From Xylophilus rhododendri (lineage in GTDB: Bacteria > Pseudomonadota > Gammaproteobacteria > Burkholderiales > Burkholderiaceae_C): a stretch of 64,000 nt of DNA. The notes under the pieces are model-generated. The model searched no databases. It had not been told where the DNA came from and was given only the letters and a program-made list of their open reading frames with translations. The number at the start of each line of letters is the position of its first letter. Position 1 is the stretch's first letter. A program made the translations under genes and the position numbers. Location: positions 1,488,001 to 1,552,000 of the forward strand of contig NZ_CP047650.1 in assembly GCF_009906855.1 (NCBI RefSeq), read 5' to 3'. Below, piece after piece: positions 8,582-16,794 of this stretch.

Positions 8582-9187
8582 TCAGGCCGCCGCCAGCGCC
8601 TGGCTGTCGAACTGGATAGCGAATGCCGCGCTGTGCCGCGCCGTGCAGCGGTCCACCCAGGCATCGATCACCGGATCGCCCGGCTTGCCCTTCCAGGCAT
8701 AGGCCGAACTCAGCAGCAGGTCGGCGGCGGTGAAACGTTCGCCGAAGAGGAAGTCGCGGCCTTGCAGCGCCTCGCGCAGCCGGGCCTCTGCCTCGGCCGT
8801 GGTGCGAAAGGTGCGCACCAGCGCCGGATGCTGCAGGCCGGCGGATTCCAGCGTGAGCAGCGGCTCCATCACGCCCGCATACCAAGCGAACCAGCTGAGG
8901 TAGGCGCCGCGCTGCGGATGGTCCGGCGGAATGCTCAGGCCGGCGGCGGGAAAGCGGTCGGCCAGGTACTGGACGATCGCGGCCGACTCCCGGATCTGCA
9001 CGCCGTCTTCCAGCAGCAGCGGCACCTTGCCCTCCGGATGCGGATTGCGGGCGTCGCGGGCGCCGGAGCCGTCCAGGCGCTCGATGGTGACGATCTCGAT
9101 GTTCACCTCGTCGAGCGCGCCCAGCTCCTGGAGCAGGGCCAGCACGCGGGTGGAACGGCTGCGGGGGGAATGGAACAGTGTCAGCAC
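8582..9187 (-). CDS. Glutathione S-transferase family protein
   Basis: Cytoplasmic GST. The thioredoxin-fold N-terminal domain (LFHSPRSRSTRVLALLQELG, glutathione-binding GKVPLLLEDG, and ESAAIVQYLADRF about 66-80) is followed by the all-helical domain with FTAADLLLSSA (N-capping motif). The catalytic position is likely Ser8 or Ser11 of HSPRSRS, as in bacterial beta/zeta-like GSTs. Translation starts at GTG 9187 with AAGGAG seven bases upstream. It is divergent from the regulator at 9262 and converges with the Bug gene, leaving only four bases between stops. Substrate unknown. Confidence 0.9.
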   Translation of the reverse strand: MLTLFHSPRSRSTRVLALLQELGALDEVNIEIVTIERLDGSGARDARNPHPEGKVPLLLEDGVQIRESAAIVQYLADRFPAAGLSIPPDHPQRGAYLSWFAWYAGVMEPLLTLESAGLQHPALVRTFRTTAEAEARLREALQGRDFLFGERFTAADLLLSSAYAWKGKPGDPVIDAWVDRCTARHSAAFAIQFDSQALAAA

Positions 9188-9261
9188 AGGAGACTCCTTC
9201 TTCGGGTGGTGGGAAGCTGCTAATCTAGCCAGCCCTCCTGCCAGAACCTGTCAGCTGAACC

Positions 9262-9945
9262 ATGCCCCGCCCGGACCGCCTTTTCCGCCTGCTGCAGGCC
9301 CTGCGCCAGCTGCCGGCGCCGGTCACGGCGGCGCGGCTGGCCGAGGAGACGGGCGTCTCGGTGCGCTCCATCTACCGTGACATCGACAGCCTGCGCGCGG
9401 CCGGCGCCGAGATCGGCGGCGAGCGCGGCTTCGGCTACTGCCTGGTGGAGGACGGCACGCTGCCGCCGCAGATGTTCAGCCGCATCGAGATCGAGGCCCT
9501 GGTGCTCGGCATGGCCGAGGTGCGCCAGAGCGGCGACCCGGCCCTGGCCCAGGCCGCCGCCTCGGTGCTGGCCAAGGTGGCCGCCACCCTGCCGCAGGCG
9601 CGGCAGCAGCAGGTGGTGCATGCGGTCTCGCAGGTCTACCGGCCCGAGACGCGTTACCCGGACATGCCCTGCCTGCCCGCCATTCGCGAGGCCTGCTGGC
9701 GCGAGGAGGCCCTGGTCATCGCCTACCGCGACAAGGACGACCGGCCCAGCCAGCGCACCATCTGGCCGCTGGCCGTGGTCTACCTGGAGCAGAAGCTGAT
9801 GGTGCTGGCCTGGTGCTGCCTGCGCGCGGACTTCCGCATGTTCCGCCCCGACCGCATCGCCAGCACTTCGCCCGAGGGCAGCAGCTTCCGGCCGCAGCGG
9901 GTGGGGCTGCTGCGGCGCTACATCGCCAGCATGTCGGCGGCCTGA
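9262..9945 (+). CDS. YafY/DeoR-like HTH transcriptional regulator with WYL-type domain
   Basis: Transcriptional regulator of 227 aa. The N-terminal HTH_11 winged helix (RLFRLLQALRQLPAPVTAARLAEETGVSVRSIYRDI, about 6-41) is typical of YafY-type proteins, and the remainder resembles the WYL domain (EALVIAYRDKDD, TIWPLAVVYLEQKLMVLAWC) in a short form. Such proteins sense small ligands or nucleic acid. It is transcribed divergently from the GST gene with 74 bp between starts, so it most likely regulates that gene and itself. Confidence 0.87.
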   Translation: MPRPDRLFRLLQALRQLPAPVTAARLAEETGVSVRSIYRDIDSLRAAGAEIGGERGFGYCLVEDGTLPPQMFSRIEIEALVLGMAEVRQSGDPALAQAAASVLAKVAATLPQARQQQVVHAVSQVYRPETRYPDMPCLPAIREACWREEALVIAYRDKDDRPSQRTIWPLAVVYLEQKLMVLAWCCLRADFRMFRPDRIASTSPEGSSFRPQRVGLLRRYIASMSAA

Positions 9946-10045
9946 AACGGCGGCTTTGCAGGATTGTTGATGATCGTTGCACGATCCTCCGCAGCTGGGC
10001 CCGGGGTGCAGACAAACGCGGTGCCGGCGCCTTAAGCTTCGTCCC

Positions 10046-11028
10046 ATGCTGACATCCGCCCGGCCCCCTCTGCGCACCGAACCCGCCATCGACCAGATGC
10101 AGGTCACGGTGATGCGGGCCGAGCTGGCCGCGATGATCGAGCGCCGCACCGGCACCGACGGCTCCCACGACACCGCCATCGCGCGCCTGGGCTTCTCCCG
10201 CACCACGCAGGTCCATCACCCGGTGCATTCGGTGTGCGAGCCGGCCTTCTGCATCCTGGCCCAGGGCAGCAAGCGGATTCTGCTGGGCGACGAGGTCTAC
10301 ATCTACGACAGCAACCAGTACCTGGTGGCCTCGCAGAACCTGCCGGTGTCCGGCCAGGTGATCGATGCCTCGCCCGAAGCGCCCTACCTGGGCCTGCGGA
10401 TTTCCTTCAGCGTCAAGGAGATCGCCGAACTGGCGCTGGAGTTCGGCCTGGCCGACGCCGCCCCCGGGGCGCGGCGCAGCGCGGCATCTTCACCGGCGCC
10501 CTGACCCCCGTGCTGCTCGACCCGGTGCTGCGGCTGATGAAGCTGCTCGACACCCCCGAGGACGCGCCCGCCCTGGCGCCGCTGATCTCGCGCGAGATCC
10601 TCTACCGCCTGCTGAAGTCGCCCGACGGCTGGCGGCTGGCGCAGATGGCGGTGGTCGACAGCCACAGCCAGCGGGTCACCCAGGCCATCGCCCTGCTGTC
10701 GCAGCACTACCGCGAGCCGCTGCGCATCGAGGACCTGGCGGCGGCGGTGCACATGAGCGTGTCCTCGCTGCACCACCATTTCAAGGCCGTCACCTCGATG
10801 AGCCCGCTGCAGTTCCAGAAGCAGCTGCGGCTGCAGGAATCGCGCCGCATCATGATCGGCGAACACGTCGATGCCGCCACCGCCGGCCACCGCGTGGGCT
10901 ACGAGAGCCAGTCGCAGTTCAACCGCGAGTACAGCCGGTTCTTCGGCATGCCGCCGGTGCGCGATGTGAAGCGCCTGCGCGAGCAACAGCTCGGCCAGGC
11001 CAGCCCGGCCGCCACGCCGGGCCGCTGA
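10046..11028 (+). pseudogene. AraC-family regulator, frameshifted by one missing base
   Basis: Reads as one AraC-type activator broken once. The first frame (10046 to about 10465) encodes the AraC_N ligand-binding half: HSVCEPAFCILAQGSKRILLG and the GLRISFSVKEIAEL segment. From the C5G4 run at 10461-10469 the frame must slip by one base; the second frame then continues GIFTGALTPVLLDPVLRLMKLL and the C-terminal double HTH (LRIEDLAAAVHMSVSSLHHHF and GHRVGYESQSQFNREYSRFFG). Adding one G or C restores a protein of about 327 aa with family-typical length. Either an assembly error in a G/C run or a fresh inactivation. It lies just upstream of the cyclophilin-fold gene and may have controlled it. 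Confidence 0.8.
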
Positions 11029-11133
11029 CGGCCTGGCGAACCCATTCCCGTACCGCCCGATGCGCGGCGCCCTTGCCGGGCGCCGCGGGGCGGCGTTCGG
11101 CCCCGTCGCGGGCCCTGCCTGAAGAGGTCAAGC

Positions 11134-11532
11134 ATGAAGATCCATCTGAAATTCGATGGTCAGGTCGTCACCGCGACCCTGGCCGATACCGCCGCCGCGC
11201 TGGCTTTCATCGCCATGCTGCCGGTGCGCATCACGCTGCACGAGCTGTTCGGGCGCGAGAAATTCGGCGCGCTGCCCCGGCCCGTGGGCCCGGCACCGCT
11301 GCGCTCGCAGGCCTGCACGGCGGGCGACCTGATCTGCTGGTCGGCCGGGCCCGACCTGGCGGTGCTGTACGGACAGGAGGCGTATCCGCTCAGCGGCGGC
11401 TTCCATCTGCTGGGACGCATCGACGAGGGTGCGCAGGCCTTCGCGGTGCCGGGGCCGCTCGACGTGAGCATCGAGCTTGCGGACCGGCGCGGCAGCGAAC
11501 GCACCCGTTCCCACACTGCGCTCGCCGGCTAA
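11134..11532 (+). CDS. Cyclophilin-like fold protein
   Basis: Small 132-aa protein of the cyclophilin-like family (Cyclophil_like type: N-terminal MKIHLKFDGQVVTATLADT, central LPVRITLHELFGREKFGALPR, and a GDLICWSAGPDLAVLYG strand). The fold resembles cyclophilin, but the catalytic proline-isomerase residues are not conserved in this family and its function is unknown. ATG preceded by GAAGAGGTC. It follows the broken AraC gene on the same strand and its end overlaps the stop of the convergent Bug gene by four bases. Confidence 0.8.
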   Translation: MKIHLKFDGQVVTATLADTAAALAFIAMLPVRITLHELFGREKFGALPRPVGPAPLRSQACTAGDLICWSAGPDLAVLYGQEAYPLSGGFHLLGRIDEGAQAFAVPGPLDVSIELADRRGSERTRSHTALAG

Positions 11533-12503
11533 TTGACCGAGATATGCGCCTCGCGGATCAGCGGCTGCAGCTGCCTGGACTGCTCCTGCACGAACTCCGC
11601 GAAGGGCTTGGGCGCGCGGTAGATCGGCTCGTGTCCCGGCACCCGCAGCTTGCGCTGCAGGTCCTCGTCGCGCAGGGCGGCGGCCAGGGCTTCGGTGAGC
11701 TTCTTGACCACCGGGGCCGGTGTTCCGGCTGGCGCATAGAGCCCGACCCAGGTCGTGGCTTCGTAGTTGCCCAGCCCGGCCTCGTCCACCGTCGGCAGCT
11801 TGGGAAACACCGGTGAGCGCTGTGCGCCCGTGGTCGCCAGCACCCGCATGCGGCCGGTCTTGACCAGGGGAATCGCGTCCGGGAAATTGATGATCGCCAT
11901 GTCGATGTCGCCGTGCACCAGCGCCTTGGCCGTGGGCGGGCCGCCTTCGTAGGGCACATGCACCATGGCGGGCAACCCGAAGGTGCGCTTGAACTGCTCG
12001 CCGGCCAGATGCGACATCGTGCCGTTGCCGGTGCTGCCGAACCTGGCGTTGGCGCCCTTGGCCTTGAGTTCGGCGATCAGCTCGCGCAGGTTGGTCGCCT
12101 TGGTGTTGGCACCGAGCGCGAGCAGGTGCGGGCTGTCGCTCACCATGCCGACCGGCTCGAAGGACTTCACCGGGTCGTAGGGCAGATGGCTGTAGAGCAA
12201 GGGCGCCGAGACATGGCTGGCCGTGCCGCCGAGGATCAGGGTGTAGCCATCCGGCGGCGCCGCGGCCACATAGGCAGCGGCGAGCGTCGCGCCGGCGCCG
12301 GGCCGGTTCTCCACCACGATGGTCTGGTCGAGCAGGGTGGCCATCTTGTCGGCCAGCTGCCGGCCCAGCACATCCACCGCGCCGGTGATCGGGTAGGGAA
12401 TCACCAGGGTGATGGGTTTGACGGGATAGGTGCCGGACTCCGCCGCCGCACCCAGGCTGCAGGCACAAAGGACCGCGGCCAGGACTTGCTTGATGGACTT
12501 CAT
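11529..12503 (-). CDS. Bug/TctC-family periplasmic solute-binding protein
   Basis: Orphan periplasmic receptor of 324 aa with Sec signal peptide (MKSIKQVLAAVLCACSLGAAA), the family motif YPVKPITLVIPYPITGAVD and the loop ENRPGAGATLAA. The usual FAPGG/FPPGG turn is YPITGAV here, so the ligand pocket may differ from the other five Bug proteins in the window. It sits 90 bp downstream of the HAD-like gene on the same strand and may be the last gene of the enolase-Bug-HAD operon, though the gap leaves room for its own promoter. Confidence 0.92.
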   Translation of the reverse strand: MKSIKQVLAAVLCACSLGAAAESGTYPVKPITLVIPYPITGAVDVLGRQLADKMATLLDQTIVVENRPGAGATLAAAYVAAAPPDGYTLILGGTASHVSAPLLYSHLPYDPVKSFEPVGMVSDSPHLLALGANTKATNLRELIAELKAKGANARFGSTGNGTMSHLAGEQFKRTFGLPAMVHVPYEGGPPTAKALVHGDIDMAIINFPDAIPLVKTGRMRVLATTGAQRSPVFPKLPTVDEAGLGNYEATTWVGLYAPAGTPAPVVKKLTEALAAALRDEDLQRKLRVPGHEPIYRAPKPFAEFVQEQSRQLQPLIREAHISVN

Positions 12504-12592
12504 GTGCCTGCCTTGCGTTTGCCGTAGGACATTTTCGCCCTGGCGGTGACAGCAATTCTGGCGGTACGGCTTGACCGCAGCCTGACCTCCGT

Positions 12593-13450
12593 TCAGGCGC
12601 CCAGGGCCTGCGCCATGCGCACCAGGTCGGGCTGCATGAGATCGAAATAGGCCTCCGGCCCGATATCGACCTTGCCGCGCGGGCCGTATTCCAGCGGCCG
12701 CGGGAGAAAGCCCACGCTGAAGCCGAATTTCTTCGCCGCTTCCAGGTCGTATTTATGCGCCGCGACCATCAGGATCTGTTCCGGGCGCAGATTCAGGGAA
12801 TTGGCGGCAAGCGCATACACCTTGGGATCGGGTTTGGCGGATTTCACCAGCTCGGCCGTCAAGATGCAGTCGAAAGGCAGATCCGCCGATTTGATCATCT
12901 GCACCAGCGAGGCCATGCTGCCGTTGGACAGCGTCGATAAAGTGAACCGGTTCTTGAGCCGTTCCAGCCCTGGCTTGGTATCTGCCCAGGGATCGATCTG
13001 GTACCAGAGATAATTCAACTGGTCTCTGTCAGCAGCATTGAGCCTGGTGCCCCATTCGTAGGAAACCAGTGTCTTGTCCAAGGCCTCGCGGTACACGAAA
13101 TCGGCCGAGCGCCAGGGCGATTTTCCTTGGGCGATTTCATCCGTCAATTTTCGCCACTCCGCGCGCCACTGGTCCAGCAGCTGCACCCAGTCCACCTGAA
13201 TACCGAGGGACTCGGTGAATGCAGCGCCCTTTCTGGTGATGGACCCATAGGTATCCAGCAACGTGCCGACCGTGTCGAAAACAATGGCCTTGATCTGGCC
13301 CGGATTGAAATCCATCTTGATGCTTCCTGTATTTTCGGCGGCCACCGCGGGCAGTACGATAGTCGTGGCAAGCGCCGCACCGACGGCTTTGACGAAGGCT
13401 CTTTTATTGAAAAGCACCGGATCGAACGATGTTTGCATGATTTGTTCCAT
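12593..13450 (-). CDS. HAD hydrolase, haloacid dehalogenase type II-like, with export signal
   Basis: Haloacid dehalogenase-superfamily hydrolase of the type II (L-2-haloacid dehalogenase) branch. The nucleophile Asp59 lies in VFDTVGTLLD, motif II is STLSNGS (172-178), the catalytic Lys206 is in SAKPDPKVY, and motif III is VAAHKYDLEAAK. Unusually, about 40 residues precede the fold: NKRAFVKA followed by the hydrophobic VGAALATTIVLPAVAA, which looks like a Tat-type (Lys-Arg variant) or Sec signal. Family members are normally cytoplasmic. Seven bases downstream of the Bug gene, so co-transcribed with it and the enolase-superfamily gene. An ATG at 13438, with GGAAC upstream, is an alternative start. 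Substrate unknown; true dehalogenation is not proven. Confidence 0.82.
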   Translation of the reverse strand: MEQIMQTSFDPVLFNKRAFVKAVGAALATTIVLPAVAAENTGSIKMDFNPGQIKAIVFDTVGTLLDTYGSITRKGAAFTESLGIQVDWVQLLDQWRAEWRKLTDEIAQGKSPWRSADFVYREALDKTLVSYEWGTRLNAADRDQLNYLWYQIDPWADTKPGLERLKNRFTLSTLSNGSMASLVQMIKSADLPFDCILTAELVKSAKPDPKVYALAANSLNLRPEQILMVAAHKYDLEAAKKFGFSVGFLPRPLEYGPRGKVDIGPEAYFDLMQPDLVRMAQALGA

Positions 13451-13456
13451 GGCTTG

Positions 13457-14434
13457 TTAATCGAGCTTGGCGCCGGACACCTTCACCACCTCGGCCCATT
13501 TCGTGGTTTCAGCGCGGACAAGGCTGCGGAATCCTTCGGCCGATTGCGGCGTGAGATAAACACCGAGCGCCTGGCATTTCTCCGCCATGCCCGGCGCGGC
13601 CAGGGCCTTCTGGATCTCCGATTCGAATCGTTTGGCGATGGCGGGCGGTAATTTCGCCGGCGCCACCATGCCGGCCCAGGCCGTGACCTCGTATCCCGGC
13701 ACGGTTTCATTGACCGCCGGCACCTGCGGAAAATCCGGCTGCCGTTTCGCCGAACTGACCGCCAATGCCCGCACCCGGCCGGCCTTCACCATTTCGGCGA
13801 CGACGGAGGAATTGACGAACATGGCGTCGATCTGCCCGCCCAGCAGATCGGTGATTCCAGCGGTCGATGCCTTGTAGGGCACATGGACCATTTTGGCCCC
13901 GGTGAGATGCTTGAATAACTCCATGCCCAGGTGCGCGGAAGTACCGTTGCCATCGGAGGCATAGGACAGTTTGTCCGGGTCCTTGCGCAGGGCCGCGATC
14001 AGATCGGCCACGGTCTTGTACGGACTGGCCGGATTCACCACCAGGAAATTCACGGTTTGCCAGGTTCCACCCAGCAGCGTCAGGTCTTTTTCGGTGTCGT
14101 AGGGAATATTGGGCAGCAGGGCCTTGTTGGTGGAGAGCGCAACGAGATTCCCATAACCGATCGTGTAGCCGTCCGGCGACGAATGCACCACATCCATCAT
14201 GCCGATGACCTGCGAGGCACCGGGCTTGTTCTCGATCACGAAGGCCACACCGAGCTGCCGGCTCAGCTGGTTGCCCAGCATGCGGGCCATGACGTCCGCG
14301 CCGCTGCCGGCCGCCGAGGACACGACCAGCCGAATCGGTTTTTCCGGCCACGCGACCTGCGCCGAGGCTGCGAGCGGCATGACACCGAGCGAACAAGATG
14401 CCAAACCCAGCGCTAGAAGTAATCGAAGACGCAT
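13457..14434 (-). CDS. Bug/TctC-family periplasmic solute-binding protein
   Basis: Periplasmic receptor of 325 aa in the enolase-Bug-HAD operon, likely delivering or sensing the operon's organic-acid substrate. The signal peptide (MRLRLLLALGLASCSLG, cleavage near ASA) is followed by WPEKPIRLVVSSAAGSGADV and ENKPGASQVIG. The common FAPGG segment is SSAAGSGAD here. The start at 14434 has a strong GGAGGGAA seven bases upstream; an in-frame start at 14488 would add 18 basic residues and run into the upstream gene. Base composition here is visibly less GC-rich than in flanking genes. Confidence 0.93.
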   Translation of the reverse strand: MRLRLLLALGLASCSLGVMPLAASAQVAWPEKPIRLVVSSAAGSGADVMARMLGNQLSRQLGVAFVIENKPGASQVIGMMDVVHSSPDGYTIGYGNLVALSTNKALLPNIPYDTEKDLTLLGGTWQTVNFLVVNPASPYKTVADLIAALRKDPDKLSYASDGNGTSAHLGMELFKHLTGAKMVHVPYKASTAGITDLLGGQIDAMFVNSSVVAEMVKAGRVRALAVSSAKRQPDFPQVPAVNETVPGYEVTAWAGMVAPAKLPPAIAKRFESEIQKALAAPGMAEKCQALGVYLTPQSAEGFRSLVRAETTKWAEVVKVSGAKLD

Positions 14435-14484
14435 ACAGTTCCCTCCGTCGAATTGAAATAGTGAAAATCGGCGCCGTGCCCGGC

Positions 14485-15642
14485 TCATTGATCGACCATG
14501 GAGCCATCGACATGCGCGCGCATGGCCACCGACAGCGACTTCCCGGGGAATCTTCCAGGGACATCCTCGGGAATGAAAACACCGAGCCCCGGCGCCTGCG
14601 GAATGGCCAGGAATCCATGCTCCGGTGCCGCCAGCCCTTCGACCACATTCGCGCCGCGCAGGCCGTCGCGGCCTTCATAATCGACGCTTTCGTACACATA
14701 CTCTTGGATCGCGAAATTGGGGATGGCCGCATCGAGTTGCAGGCAGGCCGCCAGATTGACCGGCGACAGCGGGTTATGGAAGACGACCTGCGCGTCGCAG
14801 GCCTCCGCCAGGGCCGCGATTTTCTTGCCGGCCGTGATGCCGCCGCACACGGAAATACAGGGCCGCACGAATTCGGCACCGCGCCGCGCCAGCAGCGTTT
14901 GAAACTGCTGGAGATTGGTGAACCGTTCTCCCGTGGCGATCGGCACCGGCATATGGTCCGCCACCCAGGCCATCGCATCCGGATTACCCGGCCGGATCGG
15001 ATCCTCGATATACATGGGCAGATATTCTCGGATCATGTGGCCGAAAGTGATCGCTTCGGCCGGCGACATGCGGTTGTGCAGTTCGATGCAGATATCCACC
15101 GAACTGCCCACGGCATGGCGTACCGCCGCGATATTCTGGGTGGCATCGCCGATTTTGTCCGCATGCGTCTTGAACCAGGGCTTTGCATTACCCTCTTCCA
15201 GCAGCGGATTCAGATAACCGAGCGCATTGAAACCCATGCCCTTGAGTATGCCGGCTCTTTCCAGCAGATGCTCCGGCGTCTTGCCCTTGCAATGGCTGTA
15301 GAGCCGCACCTTGTCGCGCACGGCGCCGCCCAGCATTTCATAAACAGGCACGCCATGGTGCTTGCCCTTGATATCCCACAGCGCCACATCGATCGCCGAA
15401 ATGGCGCCGCCGATCGCTGCGCCGCTGAATTGCTGGAAGCGGTACATCACATTCCAGTGGTGCTCGATTTGCCGCGGATCCTTGCCCACCAGATATTCCG
15501 CGAATTTCCGGATGGCTTCGGCACTGGCTTCGAGATGGCCCCATGCACCGGATTCTCCGAGTCCCACGATACCATCCGAGGTGGTTATTTTCGCGAACAG
15601 GAACTTGTCCACGAAAAGTGGCTCTACACTGGCAATCTTCAC
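14485..15642 (-). CDS. Enolase-superfamily (mandelate racemase/galactonate dehydratase-like) enzyme
   Basis: Sugar-acid dehydratase or racemase of the mandelate racemase group, abstracting a proton alpha to a carboxylate with a bound Mg2+. The N-terminal capping domain (ASVEPLFVDKFLFAKITTSDGIVGLGE) is followed by GGAISAIDVALWDIKGK and the barrel. Metal ligands appear in CIELHNRMSP, YIEDPIRPGN and ATGERFTN; the His in VVFHNPLSP is the likely C-terminal base. This pattern (ELHxR, EDP, GER, HNP) is closest to galactonate/rhamnonate dehydratases. GTG start with GAAGGGA upstream; 385 aa. First gene of the operon with a Bug receptor and the HAD-like protein; the LysR gene is divergent. Confidence 0.88.
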   Translation of the reverse strand: MKIASVEPLFVDKFLFAKITTSDGIVGLGESGAWGHLEASAEAIRKFAEYLVGKDPRQIEHHWNVMYRFQQFSGAAIGGAISAIDVALWDIKGKHHGVPVYEMLGGAVRDKVRLYSHCKGKTPEHLLERAGILKGMGFNALGYLNPLLEEGNAKPWFKTHADKIGDATQNIAAVRHAVGSSVDICIELHNRMSPAEAITFGHMIREYLPMYIEDPIRPGNPDAMAWVADHMPVPIATGERFTNLQQFQTLLARRGAEFVRPCISVCGGITAGKKIAALAEACDAQVVFHNPLSPVNLAACLQLDAAIPNFAIQEYVYESVDYEGRDGLRGANVVEGLAAPEHGFLAIPQAPGLGVFIPEDVPGRFPGKSLSVAMRAHVDGSMVDQ

Positions 15643-15713
15643 ATTTTCCCTTCGGAGTTTATCGGCGCATGCAGCGGTGTCGCGTCGCCATTCTCCAGGG
15701 ACGGCCATGCCAT

Positions 15714-15724
15714 GTGAAATTCAC
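15714..15724. promoter_or_regulatory. Palindrome GTGAA-A-TTCAC, candidate LysR operator
   Basis: A perfect 5-bp inverted repeat around one central base, placed in the 123-bp divergent region between the enolase-superfamily gene (start 15642) and the LysR gene (start 15766). Position and symmetry suit an operator shared by both promoters; no measured data. Confidence 0.4.
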
Positions 15725-15765
15725 GATCCGTATAGGGTATGCAAGCCTTCGTGGCGGGAAAGAAC

Positions 15766-16794
15766 ATGGAACTGAGCTGGCTGGAAGACCTGATCGCCCT
15801 GCATTCGAGCCGCAGTTTTTCGAAAGCCGCGGAAATCCGGCATGTGACCCAGCCCACGCTGAGCCGAAGAATCCAGAGCCTGGAGATCTGGCTGGGCGCA
15901 CCGCTCATCGACCGGCGGGTCTTTCCCATCGTGCTGACCGAGCAGGGCAAATCCTTCATCAAGGCGTCGGAGGACATCGTGCAGTCGCTGTACCGCGAGC
16001 GCGATATCTGCAGGGGCGTCACACGCCCGGTGCGGGGCACCATGTCCTTCGCCATGGTGCAGTCGATCGCCACGGACTTCTTTCCGGACTGGATCAAGCT
16101 CGCCGAATCGAAGATCGGCCCGCTCAAGCTCAGCGTGGCGTCACGCAGCCTGCATGACTGCGTGCAGGCCCTGATCGTGGACAGCTGCGACCTGATGTTG
16201 GCCTACGCGAGCAAGGGCTCGCCGCAGATCCTGGACGCATCGCGCTTCCAGACCCTCACGGTGCTGGAAGACCTGCTGGTACCCGTCTGCGCGGTGGACG
16301 AGCACGGCAGCCCCGCCTTCGCGCTGCCCGAGGTGCTGACGACGCCCATCCCCTACCTCGCCTACTCCTCCTACGCGTCCCTGTCCGGCGCGGTGAGTTC
16401 GATCATCGAGGCCCACGCCAGGCGCGAAATGCTGGACCAGTGCTACGAGTCCGACTTGGCCAGCGCCTTGAAATCCATGGCCCTGTCGGGCCGCGGCGTG
16501 GCCTGGCTGCCGCACTTTTCGGTGAAGGCCGAGATCGCGGACGGCCTGCTGGCGGTGGCGGGCAGCATGCGCTGGGCGGCGCCGATCCAGGTCAACGCCT
16601 ACCGGGCGATCGAGACACGCAGCCAGGACGAGGAAGCGCTGTGGGCCTGGATGCAGGCCCATCCACTGGGGCGCAACGCGATGCTCGACGGGATCACCGG
16701 CCCTGCGGGCGCCGCCAGCGCCGTCGATCCCCGGTCCTCGAATTTCCGCCGCGACTATCCCTCGATGAGCGGTCGCCGCACCCGCAGGCGCTGA
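15766..16794 (+). CDS. LysR-family regulator of the enolase-Bug-HAD operon
   Basis: LysR-type regulator of 342 aa with an N-terminal HTH (LEDLIALHSSRSFSKAAEIRHVTQPTLSRRIQSLE) and a standard effector domain. It is divergently transcribed from the enolase-superfamily/Bug/HAD operon, the classic arrangement for a pathway-specific activator sensing the substrate. The ATG at 15766 (MELSWLEDL) has GCGGGAAAGA just upstream and matches family starts; an ATG at 15739 would add nine residues. Its 3' end overlaps the convergent AlkB-like gene by 40 bp. Confidence 0.92.
   Translation: MELSWLEDLIALHSSRSFSKAAEIRHVTQPTLSRRIQSLEIWLGAPLIDRRVFPIVLTEQGKSFIKASEDIVQSLYRERDICRGVTRPVRGTMSFAMVQSIATDFFPDWIKLAESKIGPLKLSVASRSLHDCVQALIVDSCDLMLAYASKGSPQILDASRFQTLTVLEDLLVPVCAVDEHGSPAFALPEVLTTPIPYLAYSSYASLSGAVSSIIEAHARREMLDQCYESDLASALKSMALSGRGVAWLPHFSVKAEIADGLLAVAGSMRWAAPIQVNAYRAIETRSQDEEALWAWMQAHPLGRNAMLDGITGPAGAASAVDPRSSNFRRDYPSMSGRRTRRR

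Noticed and set aside
12593-15642. Genomic island with mobile-element boundaries
   Set aside because: Composition looks lower in GC, but no flanking repeats, tRNA or integrase was seen, so only the composition hint is reported.
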